From contig NZ_JH650757.1 of NCBI RefSeq assembly GCF_000259195.1, forward strand, positions 22,217 to 69,343: a stretch of DNA of 47,127 bases. The letters run 5' to 3'. Of this stretch, positions 8,716 through 15,245 are shown one piece after another. The notes beneath the pieces are model-generated. The model made no database searches, had not been told where the DNA came from, and saw only the letters and a list, made by a program, of their open reading frames with translations. The DNA comes from Pseudomonas donghuensis (GTDB taxonomy: Bacteria; Pseudomonadota; Gammaproteobacteria; Pseudomonadales; Pseudomonadaceae). The translations under genes were made by a program, and so were the position numbers. Each line of letters opens with the position of its first letter. Positions within the stretch are counted from its first letter, which is position 1.

Positions 8716-9126
8716 ATGAAAGGGCAACGCGGTATTACCTTGATCGAACTGATGATCGTGGTGGCGATCATCGGCCTTCTGGCGACCATCGCCTTACCGA
8801 TTTACACCAACAGCCAGGTACGCACCAAAGCCACGGCGGGCCTGGTAGAAATTTCTGCCCTGAAGACCGCCTTCGACCTGCGCCTGAACGAAGGCAAAGA
8901 CATCGCCAATGTCGCCGCCCTGGGCGGCCAGGAGCGCACCGCCCACTGCGCCATCGCCGCCAGCGGCACCGCGGCCACGGGCGTGGGCAGCATCGTCTGC
9001 ACCCTGATCGACGCCCCGGCCATCGCCACCGACAAAACCATCACCCTGACCCGCTCCGCGACCGGTTGGGCCTGCACCAGCACCCTCAGCGAAGACCTCG
9101 CCCCGGCAGGCTGCAAAGCCCTCTGA
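8716..9126 (+). CDS. pilA: Type IV major pilin-like protein PilA
   Basis: A 136-residue type IVa prepilin with a six-residue leader (MKGQRG) cleaved before [14 protein letters not shown]. Glu5 of the mature protein, needed for assembly, is present. Position +1 is Ile rather than the usual Phe. The start ATG at 8716 has gggagag upstream; an in-frame GTG two codons earlier is less likely. A globular domain follows with four cysteines, two of them near the C-terminus (WACTS ... AGCKAL), which may form the D-region disulfide loop. It is divergent from pilC, whose product and PilD would assemble and process it. Confidence 0.92.
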   Translation: MKGQRGITLIELMIVVAIIGLLATIALPIYTNSQVRTKATAGLVEISALKTAFDLRLNEGKDIANVAALGGQERTAHCAIAASGTAATGVGSIVCTLIDAPAIATDKTITLTRSATGWACTSTLSEDLAPAGCKAL

Positions 9127-9196
9127 AACCGGCGCAATTGCTGTTAATAAACAGTGATTTGCGAAAGCGACCCGGCAGTGGTAGCGTTATCGCCAC

Positions 9197-9272
9197 GCCG
9201 GTGTAGCTCAGTCGGTAGAGCAGCGCACTCGTAACGCGAAGGTCGCAGGTTCGATTCCTGTCTCCGGCACCA
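9197..9272 (+). tRNA. tRNA-Thr (anticodon CGU), with encoded CCA
   Basis: The 76-nt sequence folds as a cloverleaf: acceptor gccggtg/ctccggc, D-arm gctc...gagc, anticodon loop ctcgtaa (CGU, threonine ACG codons), T-arm gcagg-ttcgatt-cctgt, then A-CCA encoded. Two pairs are imperfect: position 6-67 is U-U in the acceptor stem, and 31-39 is A-C in the anticodon stem. Both unusual bases can be explained by changes in the 3' half. The gene is followed by an intrinsic terminator at 9318-9342 and by an integrase remnant, consistent with use as an attachment site. Confidence 0.95.
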
Positions 9273-9317
9273 TCCAGCTGTTCCGATACGTCTCCTCATG
9301 TATACGGAAGCCCATGA

Positions 9318-9342
9318 AAAGCCCGCCAAGTGCGGGCTTTCT
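9318..9342 (+). terminator. Intrinsic terminator of tRNA-Thr
   Basis: A nine-base stem aaagcccgc / gcgggcttt with a five-base loop, followed by cttgttt, 46 bp after the tRNA. Confidence 0.85.
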
Positions 9343-9433
9343 TGTTTCTGCCTGTCTCGTTCTGTCTCTAGGCATATACCAGTTTTAGGTATGCGTGAGG
9401 GTATACGCCGGTTCGACGATAAAACGTGTATCT

Positions 9434-9586
9434 ATGACACGCACCGTTACCCCCTGTCCGCCCCCAAATGCGAGGCTGGCAAGGCACGGGACAAGGACCC
9501 CACCCTGTTCGATGGCCACCCACTGGTTCGCACTCCAGGTTCGCAACCCCCTATGTGCGAACCTGGGCGGCCTATTTGTTGAGTAA
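9434..9586 (+). pseudogene. Remnant of a tyrosine integrase N-terminus (DUF4102-type)
   Basis: The frame at 9434 reads MTRTVTP. Shifting frame at the C-run at 9450-9454 then gives LSAPKCEAGKARDKDPTLFDGH. Joined, these match the usual beginning of P4-like/DUF4102 integrases (TPLS.PKC.AAK.RDKD.TLFDG.GL). After about residue 32 the similarity is lost and the frame ends near 9582. So only the arm-binding N-terminus survives, with a one-base shift in a homopolymer. Its place 160 bp after the tRNA-Thr gene is where such an integrase would normally sit. It indicates a decayed integrative element; no catalytic domain remains in the window. Confidence 0.6.
9535..9566. repeat. Perfect 11-bp inverted repeat (hairpin) inside the integrase remnant
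   Basis: Arms ccaggttcgca (9535-9545) and tgcgaacctgg (9556-9566) are separated by ten bases. A further ggttcgca copy lies just upstream at 9525-9532. No T-run follows, so it is not a typical terminator. It might be a recombination or protein-binding site, or a scar. Confidence 0.7.
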
Positions 9587-9723
9587 TGTTGAGGTAGTCA
9601 GACGGTGGTTTCCACTGAGGATTCCACGGTTTTAGCCTTGAGCCAGAAGGCATCGAGTACTATTCACTTCCGCAATTACTGTCGACATTCGGCAGTCTCT
9701 TCAAATCAGCCAGCGAGGATAGG

Positions 9724-10086
9724 ATGAGTACTCAGGAATGTGCGTTGATTCACTTAACGCTCTTCAAACACAGCGCGAAATCATTTTTGGCCGCATTGGA
9801 TGAGGCGGGTATTCCTCATGGCCCCGTGCATATGTTTTCAAGTGCTCCTCAAAATTCGGGGCTTGTCGAAGCTATTGCGGCTTTGTCTGACGCGATGCCT
9901 TGGAATGCAATCGCGAAGATTGTGGTTGCGTGGATTGAGGCAAGAAAAAGCCGAGAAGTAATCATTTATACAGAGGCGGGTGAGTCGTTCCACGCTAAAG
10001 GCTACTCGGCGTCGGAGGTTCAAAAGCTACTCCGGATATCTACAAACGTTACCGTCATCGATACCAAGCCTGTTGATGAGCAATGA
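9724..10086 (+). CDS. Unknown small protein, possibly EACC1-like (effector-associated)
   Basis: A 120-residue protein from an ATG preceded by gaggatagg. The second half (IAALSDAMPWNAIAKIVVAW, then IEARKSREVIIYTEAGESFHAKGYSASEVQKLL, abbreviated) has the pattern of effector-associated constant component 1: a hydrophobic helix, a charged connector, beta strands carrying a Gly, and a terminal helix. That resemblance is from memory of the pattern and is tentative. The frame is open upstream to 9619 and reads protein-like (GFSLEPEGIEYYSLPQLLS) but has no start codon, so either an upstream gene or the N-terminus has been lost. GC is well below the neighbours, fitting accessory DNA. Confidence 0.6.
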   Translation: MSTQECALIHLTLFKHSAKSFLAALDEAGIPHGPVHMFSSAPQNSGLVEAIAALSDAMPWNAIAKIVVAWIEARKSREVIIYTEAGESFHAKGYSASEVQKLLRISTNVTVIDTKPVDEQ

Positions 10087-10299
10087 TGGCTGCCCTGCCT
10101 GTAGCTTTACCAGACCTATACGGAATATGAGACAGACATGAGACGGAATCCGCGGAGCTGCCGATCACCAGAGGCAGCCATCCACAACCCATAGCTGCTA
10201 TTGGCGGATAAAAATGTGAAACTTTCTTAATAACTGATTAACCATAAGCGTGCTCCTCGCCCGGTAAAGTTTCGCGCTTTTACTGTGGAGAAAGTTCCC

Positions 10300-11094
10300 A
10301 TGCTTCGAATGCTGTCCTTTGCTGCCCTCTTGACCACTTCATTCGTCTGCTTGGCTGCTGACGTTGTGCAAGGTGGTACGCAAACGCTGACCGTTTTGAG
10401 TTCCGGCGGCATCATGGGCGCTATCCGGGAAGTGGCGCCAGCTTATGAGAAGAAATTTGGCGTGAAGCTGGAAGTTCTCGCCGCTCCTTCGATGGGGGAG
10501 ACCCCGCAGGCCGTCCCGAACAGGCTCGCCCGCGGTGAGCAGGCGGATGTTGTCCTGATGGTGGGTTCGGCGCTCGACAACCTGGTGGCCGGCGGTCAAG
10601 CCGATAAAACCAGCCGAGTAGATCTCGGAAAATCGTTCATTGCCATGGCCGTACGCAAAGGCGAACCGAAGCCGGATATAGGCACCATGCAGGGCTTGCG
10701 CACGGTGCTGCAGAACAGCAGCTCTGTCGCCTACTCCGACAGCGCAAGTGGCGTATATCTCTCCAAGACCCTGTTCCCTCACATGCAGCTCGGTGACCAG
10801 TTCACGGCCAAGGCTCACATGATACCTGCCGAGCCCGTCGGCGCAGTGATCGCTCGCGGCCAAGCGCAGATCGGCTTCCAACAGTTAAGTGAGCTCAAGC
10901 CAGTAAAGGGTATCGACATCGTTGGTCTGATCCCGGCTGAAGCGCAGAAAATGACCATGTATTCGGGCGCTGTCGTCAGCAAGAGCCAGCACCATGCCGC
11001 AGCCCAGGCGCTCCTCGACTACCTGGCATCACCAGAAGCTGACGCAGCGATTAAGGACAGTGGGCTGATGCCACTGGACCATACAGAGCGCTGA
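10300..11094 (+). CDS. Periplasmic substrate-binding protein (ModA/PBP2-like), orphan
   Basis: The 264-residue product starts at ATG 10300 after ggagaaag. It has a Sec signal peptide (MLRMLSFAALLTTSFVCLAA, cleavage near residue 20). The mature part resembles molybdate-type solute-binding proteins: TLTVLSSGGIMGAIREVAPAY, then ANVVLM-like ADVVLMVG, VAYSDSASGVYL and QIGFQQLSEL. No ABC permease or ATPase is next to it, so transport of molybdate or another oxyanion or organic ligand is not established. Such orphans also act as sensors or scavengers. It lies in the accessory stretch behind tRNA-Thr and is convergent with the aldo-keto reductase. Confidence 0.75.
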   Translation: MLRMLSFAALLTTSFVCLAADVVQGGTQTLTVLSSGGIMGAIREVAPAYEKKFGVKLEVLAAPSMGETPQAVPNRLARGEQADVVLMVGSALDNLVAGGQADKTSRVDLGKSFIAMAVRKGEPKPDIGTMQGLRTVLQNSSSVAYSDSASGVYLSKTLFPHMQLGDQFTAKAHMIPAEPVGAVIARGQAQIGFQQLSELKPVKGIDIVGLIPAEAQKMTMYSGAVVSKSQHHAAAQALLDYLASPEADAAIKDSGLMPLDHTER

Positions 11095-11185
11095 CTGCAA
11101 GTACCGGCACCGATACCAGGGATGTGGCAAGAAAGGCATGCATGTTCCACCCTCGTTGACAGCTACCTGCCAACCGTTACCAGTA

Positions 11186-11215
11186 TTGTTGAAGGGGGAA
11201 CGGGCTATCTATAAT
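11186..11215 (+). promoter_or_regulatory. Possible sigma-70 promoter with no recognisable gene behind it
   Basis: ttgttg, an 18-base spacer, then tataat, on the plus strand in the gap after the solute-binding gene. The roughly 165 bp between here and the stop of the convergent reductase gene (11382) hold no credible gene. It could drive a small RNA antisense to that gene's 3' end, or be chance. Confidence 0.3.
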
Positions 11216-11381
11216 GGGTCGCAAGCAGTCCGTCGCGAACGGCTGCTATCGACCCGACCCGAAGCGGACGGTCGATGTTGGCCCCTGTTTTGTCGGCCGC
11301 GATCCCTATCGCTCACCGGCATCCGCACGGCCCGCAATAGAAGCTATGTCATCAACGTATCAACTGGTGGGTATCAGATGC

Positions 11382-12392
11382 TCAGGACACACTGCTGGGT
11401 ACATTTGTACCCATACCTTCAGGTAAATAGGGGCGTATTTCTTCTATTTCAGCGTGGCTAAGACGAATTCTCGTGGCGTCGATCAATCCATTCACCTGGT
11501 CGGGCCTGCGTGCGCCTACGATAGCGCCGGAGACTGCCCGATTACGTAGTACCCAAGCAATGGCTACGGCCGCCGCTTTGACCCCATGCCTGGCACCGAT
11601 ATTTGCCATGACTTCTACCAAAGCGAGGTTCTTGCTGAGGCGAGGTTCCTGGAAGTCGGCGCTCCGCGATTTTCGCCAATCATCGTCGGACAGCTGTGCA
11701 ATCCGCTCGCGGGTCATGCTTCCCGTCAGTAAACCAGATTGTAACGTCGAGTAGGCAATCACGCCGACCTGCGCTGTTGCACAATAAGGCAGGATCTGAT
11801 CCTCGATATCACGCATCAAAGCTGAATACGGCGGTTGAAGGGAGGCGATATCGGTTACGGAGCGGGCTCGCTCAAGCTGAGAAACATCGAAGTTTGACAC
11901 GCCAATCGCCCTTATCTTGCCCTGAGCCTTGGCTTGGGCCAAGGTCGCCAAAGCCTCCTCGATGCCTTCGCTGTTTCCATCTGCCGGGAACGCTGGCCAG
12001 TGAATCTGATAGAGATCGATGACATTCACCTGCAAGCGACGCAGGCTATCCTCGATTTCTTTCATCAATGACTGGGGGGCGAGCGAATGAGAGATCTCAC
12101 GGGTTTCGGGATCCCACACCAGGCTACCTTTGGTGAATACCAGCGGGCGACGCGAAGCCGGCACCTGACGCAGCAATTGCCCAGTCAATATCTCGGCATG
12201 GCCGAGTCCATATACGGCTGCTGTGTCGATCCAGTTCACGCCGCGTTCTACCGCGTACTCCAATGCTGCCAGGCTATCGCCATCATCTTGCGCCCCCCAG
12301 CTGAACTCCCATCCTTGCCCGGCAATGGCCCAAGTGCCCATTCCAATTGGCGAAATCAACAACTCGGATGTACCTAGCCGATTCTTTTGCAT
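11382..12392 (-). CDS. Aldo/keto reductase (YhdN/IolS-like)
   Basis: A 336-residue NADP(H)-dependent reductase with a TIM-barrel. The catalytic tetrad is visible: Asp and Tyr in NWIDTAAVYG, Lys in LVFTKGS, His in LYQIHWP. The C-terminal cofactor region is AIVGARRPDQVNGLI. The N-terminus LGTSELLISPIGMGTWAIAG fits the AKR11/12 type. I chose the ATG at 12392 (MQKNRLG); in-frame sequence further upstream crosses the shared promoter region. The divergent LysR regulator starts 92 bp away and probably controls it, in response to an unknown aldehyde, quinone or electrophile. Confidence 0.88.
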   Translation of the reverse strand: MQKNRLGTSELLISPIGMGTWAIAGQGWEFSWGAQDDGDSLAALEYAVERGVNWIDTAAVYGLGHAEILTGQLLRQVPASRRPLVFTKGSLVWDPETREISHSLAPQSLMKEIEDSLRRLQVNVIDLYQIHWPAFPADGNSEGIEEALATLAQAKAQGKIRAIGVSNFDVSQLERARSVTDIASLQPPYSALMRDIEDQILPYCATAQVGVIAYSTLQSGLLTGSMTRERIAQLSDDDWRKSRSADFQEPRLSKNLALVEVMANIGARHGVKAAAVAIAWVLRNRAVSGAIVGARRPDQVNGLIDATRIRLSHAEIEEIRPYLPEGMGTNVPSSVS

Positions 12393-12395
12393 GCA

Positions 12396-12438
12396 AACCT
12401 CTCGTCGATTGAGGCGCAGAGTATTCATTGAGAGGTTA
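12396..12438. promoter_or_regulatory. Inverted repeat in the AKR/LysR divergent promoter region
   Basis: Perfect eight-base arms aacctctc (12396-12403) and gagaggtt (12431-12438) lie 27 bases apart, close to the reductase start and opposite the LysR start at 12485. This may be the operator of the adjacent LysR protein, though the spacing is wider than the usual T-N11-A box. Confidence 0.4.
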
Positions 12439-12484
12439 CCGACGATAAGATAGCTAATCGTGTTTGAACTGCTGAGCTGCATTC

Positions 12485-13384
12485 ATGAAATCCCCTTGCG
12501 ACCTTTCCGAACTCGACGCCTTCGCCGCAGTGGCTCGCCATCGCAGCTTTCGTAAAGCCGCCGACGAGCGAGGGGTATCTGCGTCAGCCCTCAGCCACGC
12601 CATGCGTGCCTTGGAAGGCAAGCTGGGGGTCAGACTCCTCAATCGCACCACTCGCAGCGTCACGCCTACCGAAGCAGGTAATCAACTTCTGGCCACGTTG
12701 GTTCCGGCGTTGGCACAGGTCGCCAAAGCGCTGCATGAACTGACCTTCAAACAGGAAATTCCCACCGGCACGCTGCGATTGAACGTATCGCGGCCCGCTG
12801 CCCGTCTCGTCGTTGCGCCACTGCTGGCGCCATTCACAGCAGCCTACCCACGTATCAACGTGGAGCTGGTGGCCGATGATGGGTTGAGCGACATCGTCGA
12901 CAAAGGGTTCGATGCCGGAGTGCGCTTCGGCGAGAGCCTGGCTGGTGACATGATCGCCGTCCCGGTGGGCCCACCCCAGGGATTTGTCACCGTTGCTGCC
13001 CCCAGTTACCTCAGCAGACACGGGACACCGGACACACCGCAAAGGCTACTTGAGCACGCCTGCATTGGCCGACGCTTTCCCAGCGGCAAACTGTACAAGT
13101 GGGAATATCTTGCTGAGGGGCAGCCCATGCGCCTGGCCGTGGCAGGGCCGTTGATACTGGAAGATGACACCATGATGATTCAAGCGGCAAAGGACGGCGC
13201 CGGGATCGCGTACGTGTATGAGGAGATGGCAAGGGAATACATGGCTCGGGGGCAACTGGAGGAAGTTCTCGAAGACTGGAAAGCCTTGCCAAGCAGGTTT
13301 TTCATCTATTACTCCAGCCGGCGTCACGTACCGCCAGCGCTAAAGGCGCTGATCGAGTTTGTGCGTGAAACGCAGCATCGTTGA
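12485..13384 (+). CDS. LysR-family transcriptional regulator
   Basis: A 299-residue regulator with the N-terminal winged helix-turn-helix (ELDAFAAVARHRSFRKAADE, then GVSASALSHAMRALEGKLGVRLLNRTTRSV, abbreviated) and a C-terminal periplasmic-binding-type effector domain. Features such as DVGVRFGE-like FDAGVRFGE and ILEDDTMMIQAAKDGAGIAYV place it in the CrgA/PA2220-like group, which often regulates adjacent oxidoreductases. It is transcribed away from the aldo-keto reductase, with a shared 92-bp intergenic region containing an inverted repeat. The effector is unknown. Confidence 0.9.
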   Translation: MKSPCDLSELDAFAAVARHRSFRKAADERGVSASALSHAMRALEGKLGVRLLNRTTRSVTPTEAGNQLLATLVPALAQVAKALHELTFKQEIPTGTLRLNVSRPAARLVVAPLLAPFTAAYPRINVELVADDGLSDIVDKGFDAGVRFGESLAGDMIAVPVGPPQGFVTVAAPSYLSRHGTPDTPQRLLEHACIGRRFPSGKLYKWEYLAEGQPMRLAVAGPLILEDDTMMIQAAKDGAGIAYVYEEMAREYMARGQLEEVLEDWKALPSRFFIYYSSRRHVPPALKALIEFVRETQHR

Positions 13385-13450
13385 ATAAATTGATGGCAGT
13401 ACATGTGTTCGCCGCCTAAATGGGTGTCCGGAATCATTAGACCACCACAG

Positions 13451-14260
13451 CTACGTGTTCGGCTGTCGGTGCCGGGCATAGAGTATCGAACCACCCACGC
13501 CCGACGTGCTTCTGGTTTGCAGTTCAAACGTATCCGGATACCCCTTGATCAACTCACTGAGCTTTTTATAACCATGGGTGCGAGGGTCGAATTCAGGTTT
13601 CAATTTGCTGATGTTGGTGCCCAGCGCTCCCAAGTGAGCCCAGCCATCCTCGTCGGCAATGTCATCCAAGATCTTTGCAATGAAACTTACGGGTGCCTTG
13701 GGTAGCTTTTTTACCTTGGGCATGCTGGCGACTTTGACGGCCTCGATTGCGGCGGGTGGCTCAGGTTCGGGGCGATCATGCCCATTGCTCGCCGCAACAA
13801 GCACTTCACTACGCAGCAATTCGGTATAGATGAACTTGTCGCAGGCCGACACGAACGGCCTGGGGGTTTTTTCTTCACCAAACCCATAGACGGTCAAACC
13901 TTCTTCTCGTAGCCGAGAAGCGAGACGGGTGAAGTCACTGTCGCTCGAAACCAGGCAGAAACCGTCGAAGCGTCGGGTGTACAGCAGGTCCATTGCGTCG
14001 ATGATCAAGGTGCTGTCTGTTGCGTTCTTACCTTTGGTGTACGCGAACTGTTGGATAGGTTGAATCGAATGGTCGAGTAGCACCTTTTTCCATCCACCCA
14101 ACTGCGGGCCAGTCCAATCGCCATAAATCCGCTTGACGTTGGCGACGCCGTACTTGGCGATTTCTTCGAATAAACCTTCGACAATTGCCGCAGGGGCATT
14201 GTCAGCGTCGATTAACACTGCCAAGTGTTTTTGCTTGGGAGGGGAGGTATGGATGGTCAT
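13451..14260 (-). CDS. NYN-domain ribonuclease-like protein with C-terminal OST-HTH/LOTUS domain
   Basis: A 269-residue protein from ATG 14260 (ribosome binding site aaggacg). The N-terminal NYN (PIN-like) domain has the acidic residues expected of a metal-dependent nuclease: LIDADNAP near residue 18, TDSTLIIDAMDLLY, and CLVSSDSDFTRLASRLRE. The linker is rich in Pro, Lys and Glu. The last 75 residues (VSFIAKILDDIADEDGWAHLG, then LGTNISKLKPEFDPRTHGYKKLSELI, abbreviated) form an OST-HTH/LOTUS domain, which binds RNA. It probably degrades or processes RNA, but its targets are unknown. It sits alone in the accessory region, without cognate partners. Confidence 0.85.
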   Translation of the reverse strand: MTIHTSPPKQKHLAVLIDADNAPAAIVEGLFEEIAKYGVANVKRIYGDWTGPQLGGWKKVLLDHSIQPIQQFAYTKGKNATDSTLIIDAMDLLYTRRFDGFCLVSSDSDFTRLASRLREEGLTVYGFGEEKTPRPFVSACDKFIYTELLRSEVLVAASNGHDRPEPEPPAAIEAVKVASMPKVKKLPKAPVSFIAKILDDIADEDGWAHLGALGTNISKLKPEFDPRTHGYKKLSELIKGYPDTFELQTRSTSGVGGSILYARHRQPNT

Positions 14261-14325
14261 GGGACGTCCTTGAGGTGAAGACTTCAACATGCCGTTAAAT
14301 TATGGATGAACAAAGGGACCACTGC

Positions 14326-14352
14326 TTGGCACTAGAGAGCGTGTTGTGCCAA
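14326..14352. repeat. Short inverted repeat ttggcac / gtgccaa
   Basis: Perfect seven-base arms with a 13-base spacer upstream of the frameshifted gene at 14392. It could be an operator; nothing else supports that. Confidence 0.35.
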
Positions 14353-14391
14353 CGGGTTTGCGGTGATGTGCACATCGCAGCCGGTTAGCCA

Positions 14392-14699
14392 ATGACTTTC
14401 AATCGACTGCTTTCGGCCCCAAGCGGCCCGTGGACAGCTAATGGTCATCTGGCGCTTGATTTTAACGAGTCGTCAGCCGCTTGTTGGCTATTGATTGCTG
14501 AAGAGTTGATCAAACGCCGAGGATTCAAACGGATGGGGTCACCCGTCATAGGCGTGAGTGAACAAATTCACCCAAGCTTCCAGTATGCTGAGTTCAACCT
14601 TGCGGCTGCAGGGATAATTGGTCTGGACATTACTTGCTTTCTGACTCTGTGGCAGGCGATGTATTTCTGCAACAGTTATTCGACCAGGTCCGCGCATGA
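14392..14699 (+). pseudogene. Frameshifted small conserved protein (about 102 residues), unknown function
   Basis: Frame 1 from ATG 14392 reads MTFNRLLSAPSGPWTANGHL ... FKRMGSPVIGVSEQIHPSF ... AEFNLAA up to about 14606. Frame 3 then continues sensibly as DNWSGHYLLSDSVAGDVFLQ, LFDQVRA and stops at TGA 14697-14699. A single missing base around 14604-14612 (gcggctgcaggg) joins them. The unshifted frame from 14392 stays open to 14823 but reads like noise after the break. Compact acidic single-domain proteins like this can be immunity proteins of toxin systems, but no toxin gene is adjacent, so function is not assigned. It may be decayed or a sequencing error. Confidence 0.55.
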
Positions 14700-15017
14700 C
14701 GGGCGGCAGTCATCCGTTTTGCGGATTGGGAGTGCGTGCAGAGCATTTGCGAATGGCTGCAATGGGTTGAATCCACAGTCGAAAGCAGCCGTAAGAAATC
14801 AGTGGCTTTCGACCAAAAATTGAGCTTCCTTTAAGCTTGGCATTTCTTAGGGCAATCCAGCTGTGCCACGCTCAGTGTTAAATCCAACCATCCCCTGCAC
14901 CAGATCCTCCACCAACACCTATCGTTTTCAGCACTGAAGCACGATCTTCGCTCATCCATACCTCCCAAAGCAGGCAGCCAGCCTTGCCTAAGCAACGCTG
15001 GCGCTCGCCTGAAAAAC
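14700..15017. other. Gene-poor stretch between the frameshifted gene and the DUF6124-like gene
   Basis: No convincing gene. On the minus strand a 25-codon frame at 14878-14955 (MSEDRASVLKTIGVGGGSGA, ending GWI) has ggaggt five bases upstream. An overlapping minus-strand frame ends VEDLVQGMVGFNTERGTAGLP. Either could be a fragment of a lost gene. The remainder looks like decayed intergenic DNA. Confidence 0.5.
14878..14955 (-). CDS. Possible 25-residue glycine-rich peptide
   Basis: The ATG at 14955 follows a good ribosome binding site (ggaggtatgg). The product, beginning MSEDRASVLKTIGVGGG and ending AGDGWI, is Gly-rich at its end. The upstream signal is better than the coding evidence. It could be a small peptide gene or the truncated start of a larger one. 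Confidence 0.25.
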   Translation of the reverse strand: MSEDRASVLKTIGVGGGSGAGDGWI

Positions 15018-15245
15018 TCAGTGCTTCAACTGAACCTTGCTCAAAGCCACTTCAACCAAGCTTCGGGCGTGTTCAATTTCATGCATGGTCGCCAAGGTCA
15101 GTACTTGCTCAGGCGGCATGGGATGCAGTAGCACCGTCTGCTGGGCAATGGTCAGCGCGCAGACCAAGTATTCGGAAGTCTGGACGAGAAGGTCTTCAAG
15201 GGATTGGTTGGGATGATGCGGTGGATCTGGGACGATTTTTAACAT
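15018..15245 (-). CDS. Small Pseudomonas protein, DUF6124/DUF3077-like
   Basis: A 75-residue soluble protein starting MLKIVPDPPHHPNQSLEDLL after ggggagac. The N-terminal (KIVPDPP) and helical remainder (EYLVCALTIAQQTVLLH, then MPPEQVLTLATMHEIEHARSLVEVALSKVQ, abbreviated) look like the short DUF6124/DUF3077-type proteins present in several copies per pseudomonad genome and of unknown function. Alpha-helical content is high and there is no signal peptide. Its most striking feature is the roughly 200-nt leader with multiple complementary segments (15246-15442), suggesting control at the RNA level. Confidence 0.7.
   Translation of the reverse strand: MLKIVPDPPHHPNQSLEDLLVQTSEYLVCALTIAQQTVLLHPMPPEQVLTLATMHEIEHARSLVEVALSKVQLKH

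Noticed and set aside
11138..11461. A 107-codon plus-strand frame overlapping the end of the aldo-keto reductase
   Set aside because: No ribosome binding site, odd composition, overlaps a convergent real gene.
14392..14823. A single 143-codon gene
   Set aside because: After about 14606 the frame loses protein-like character, while the frame two bases away continues sensibly to TGA at 14697; treated as frameshifted instead.
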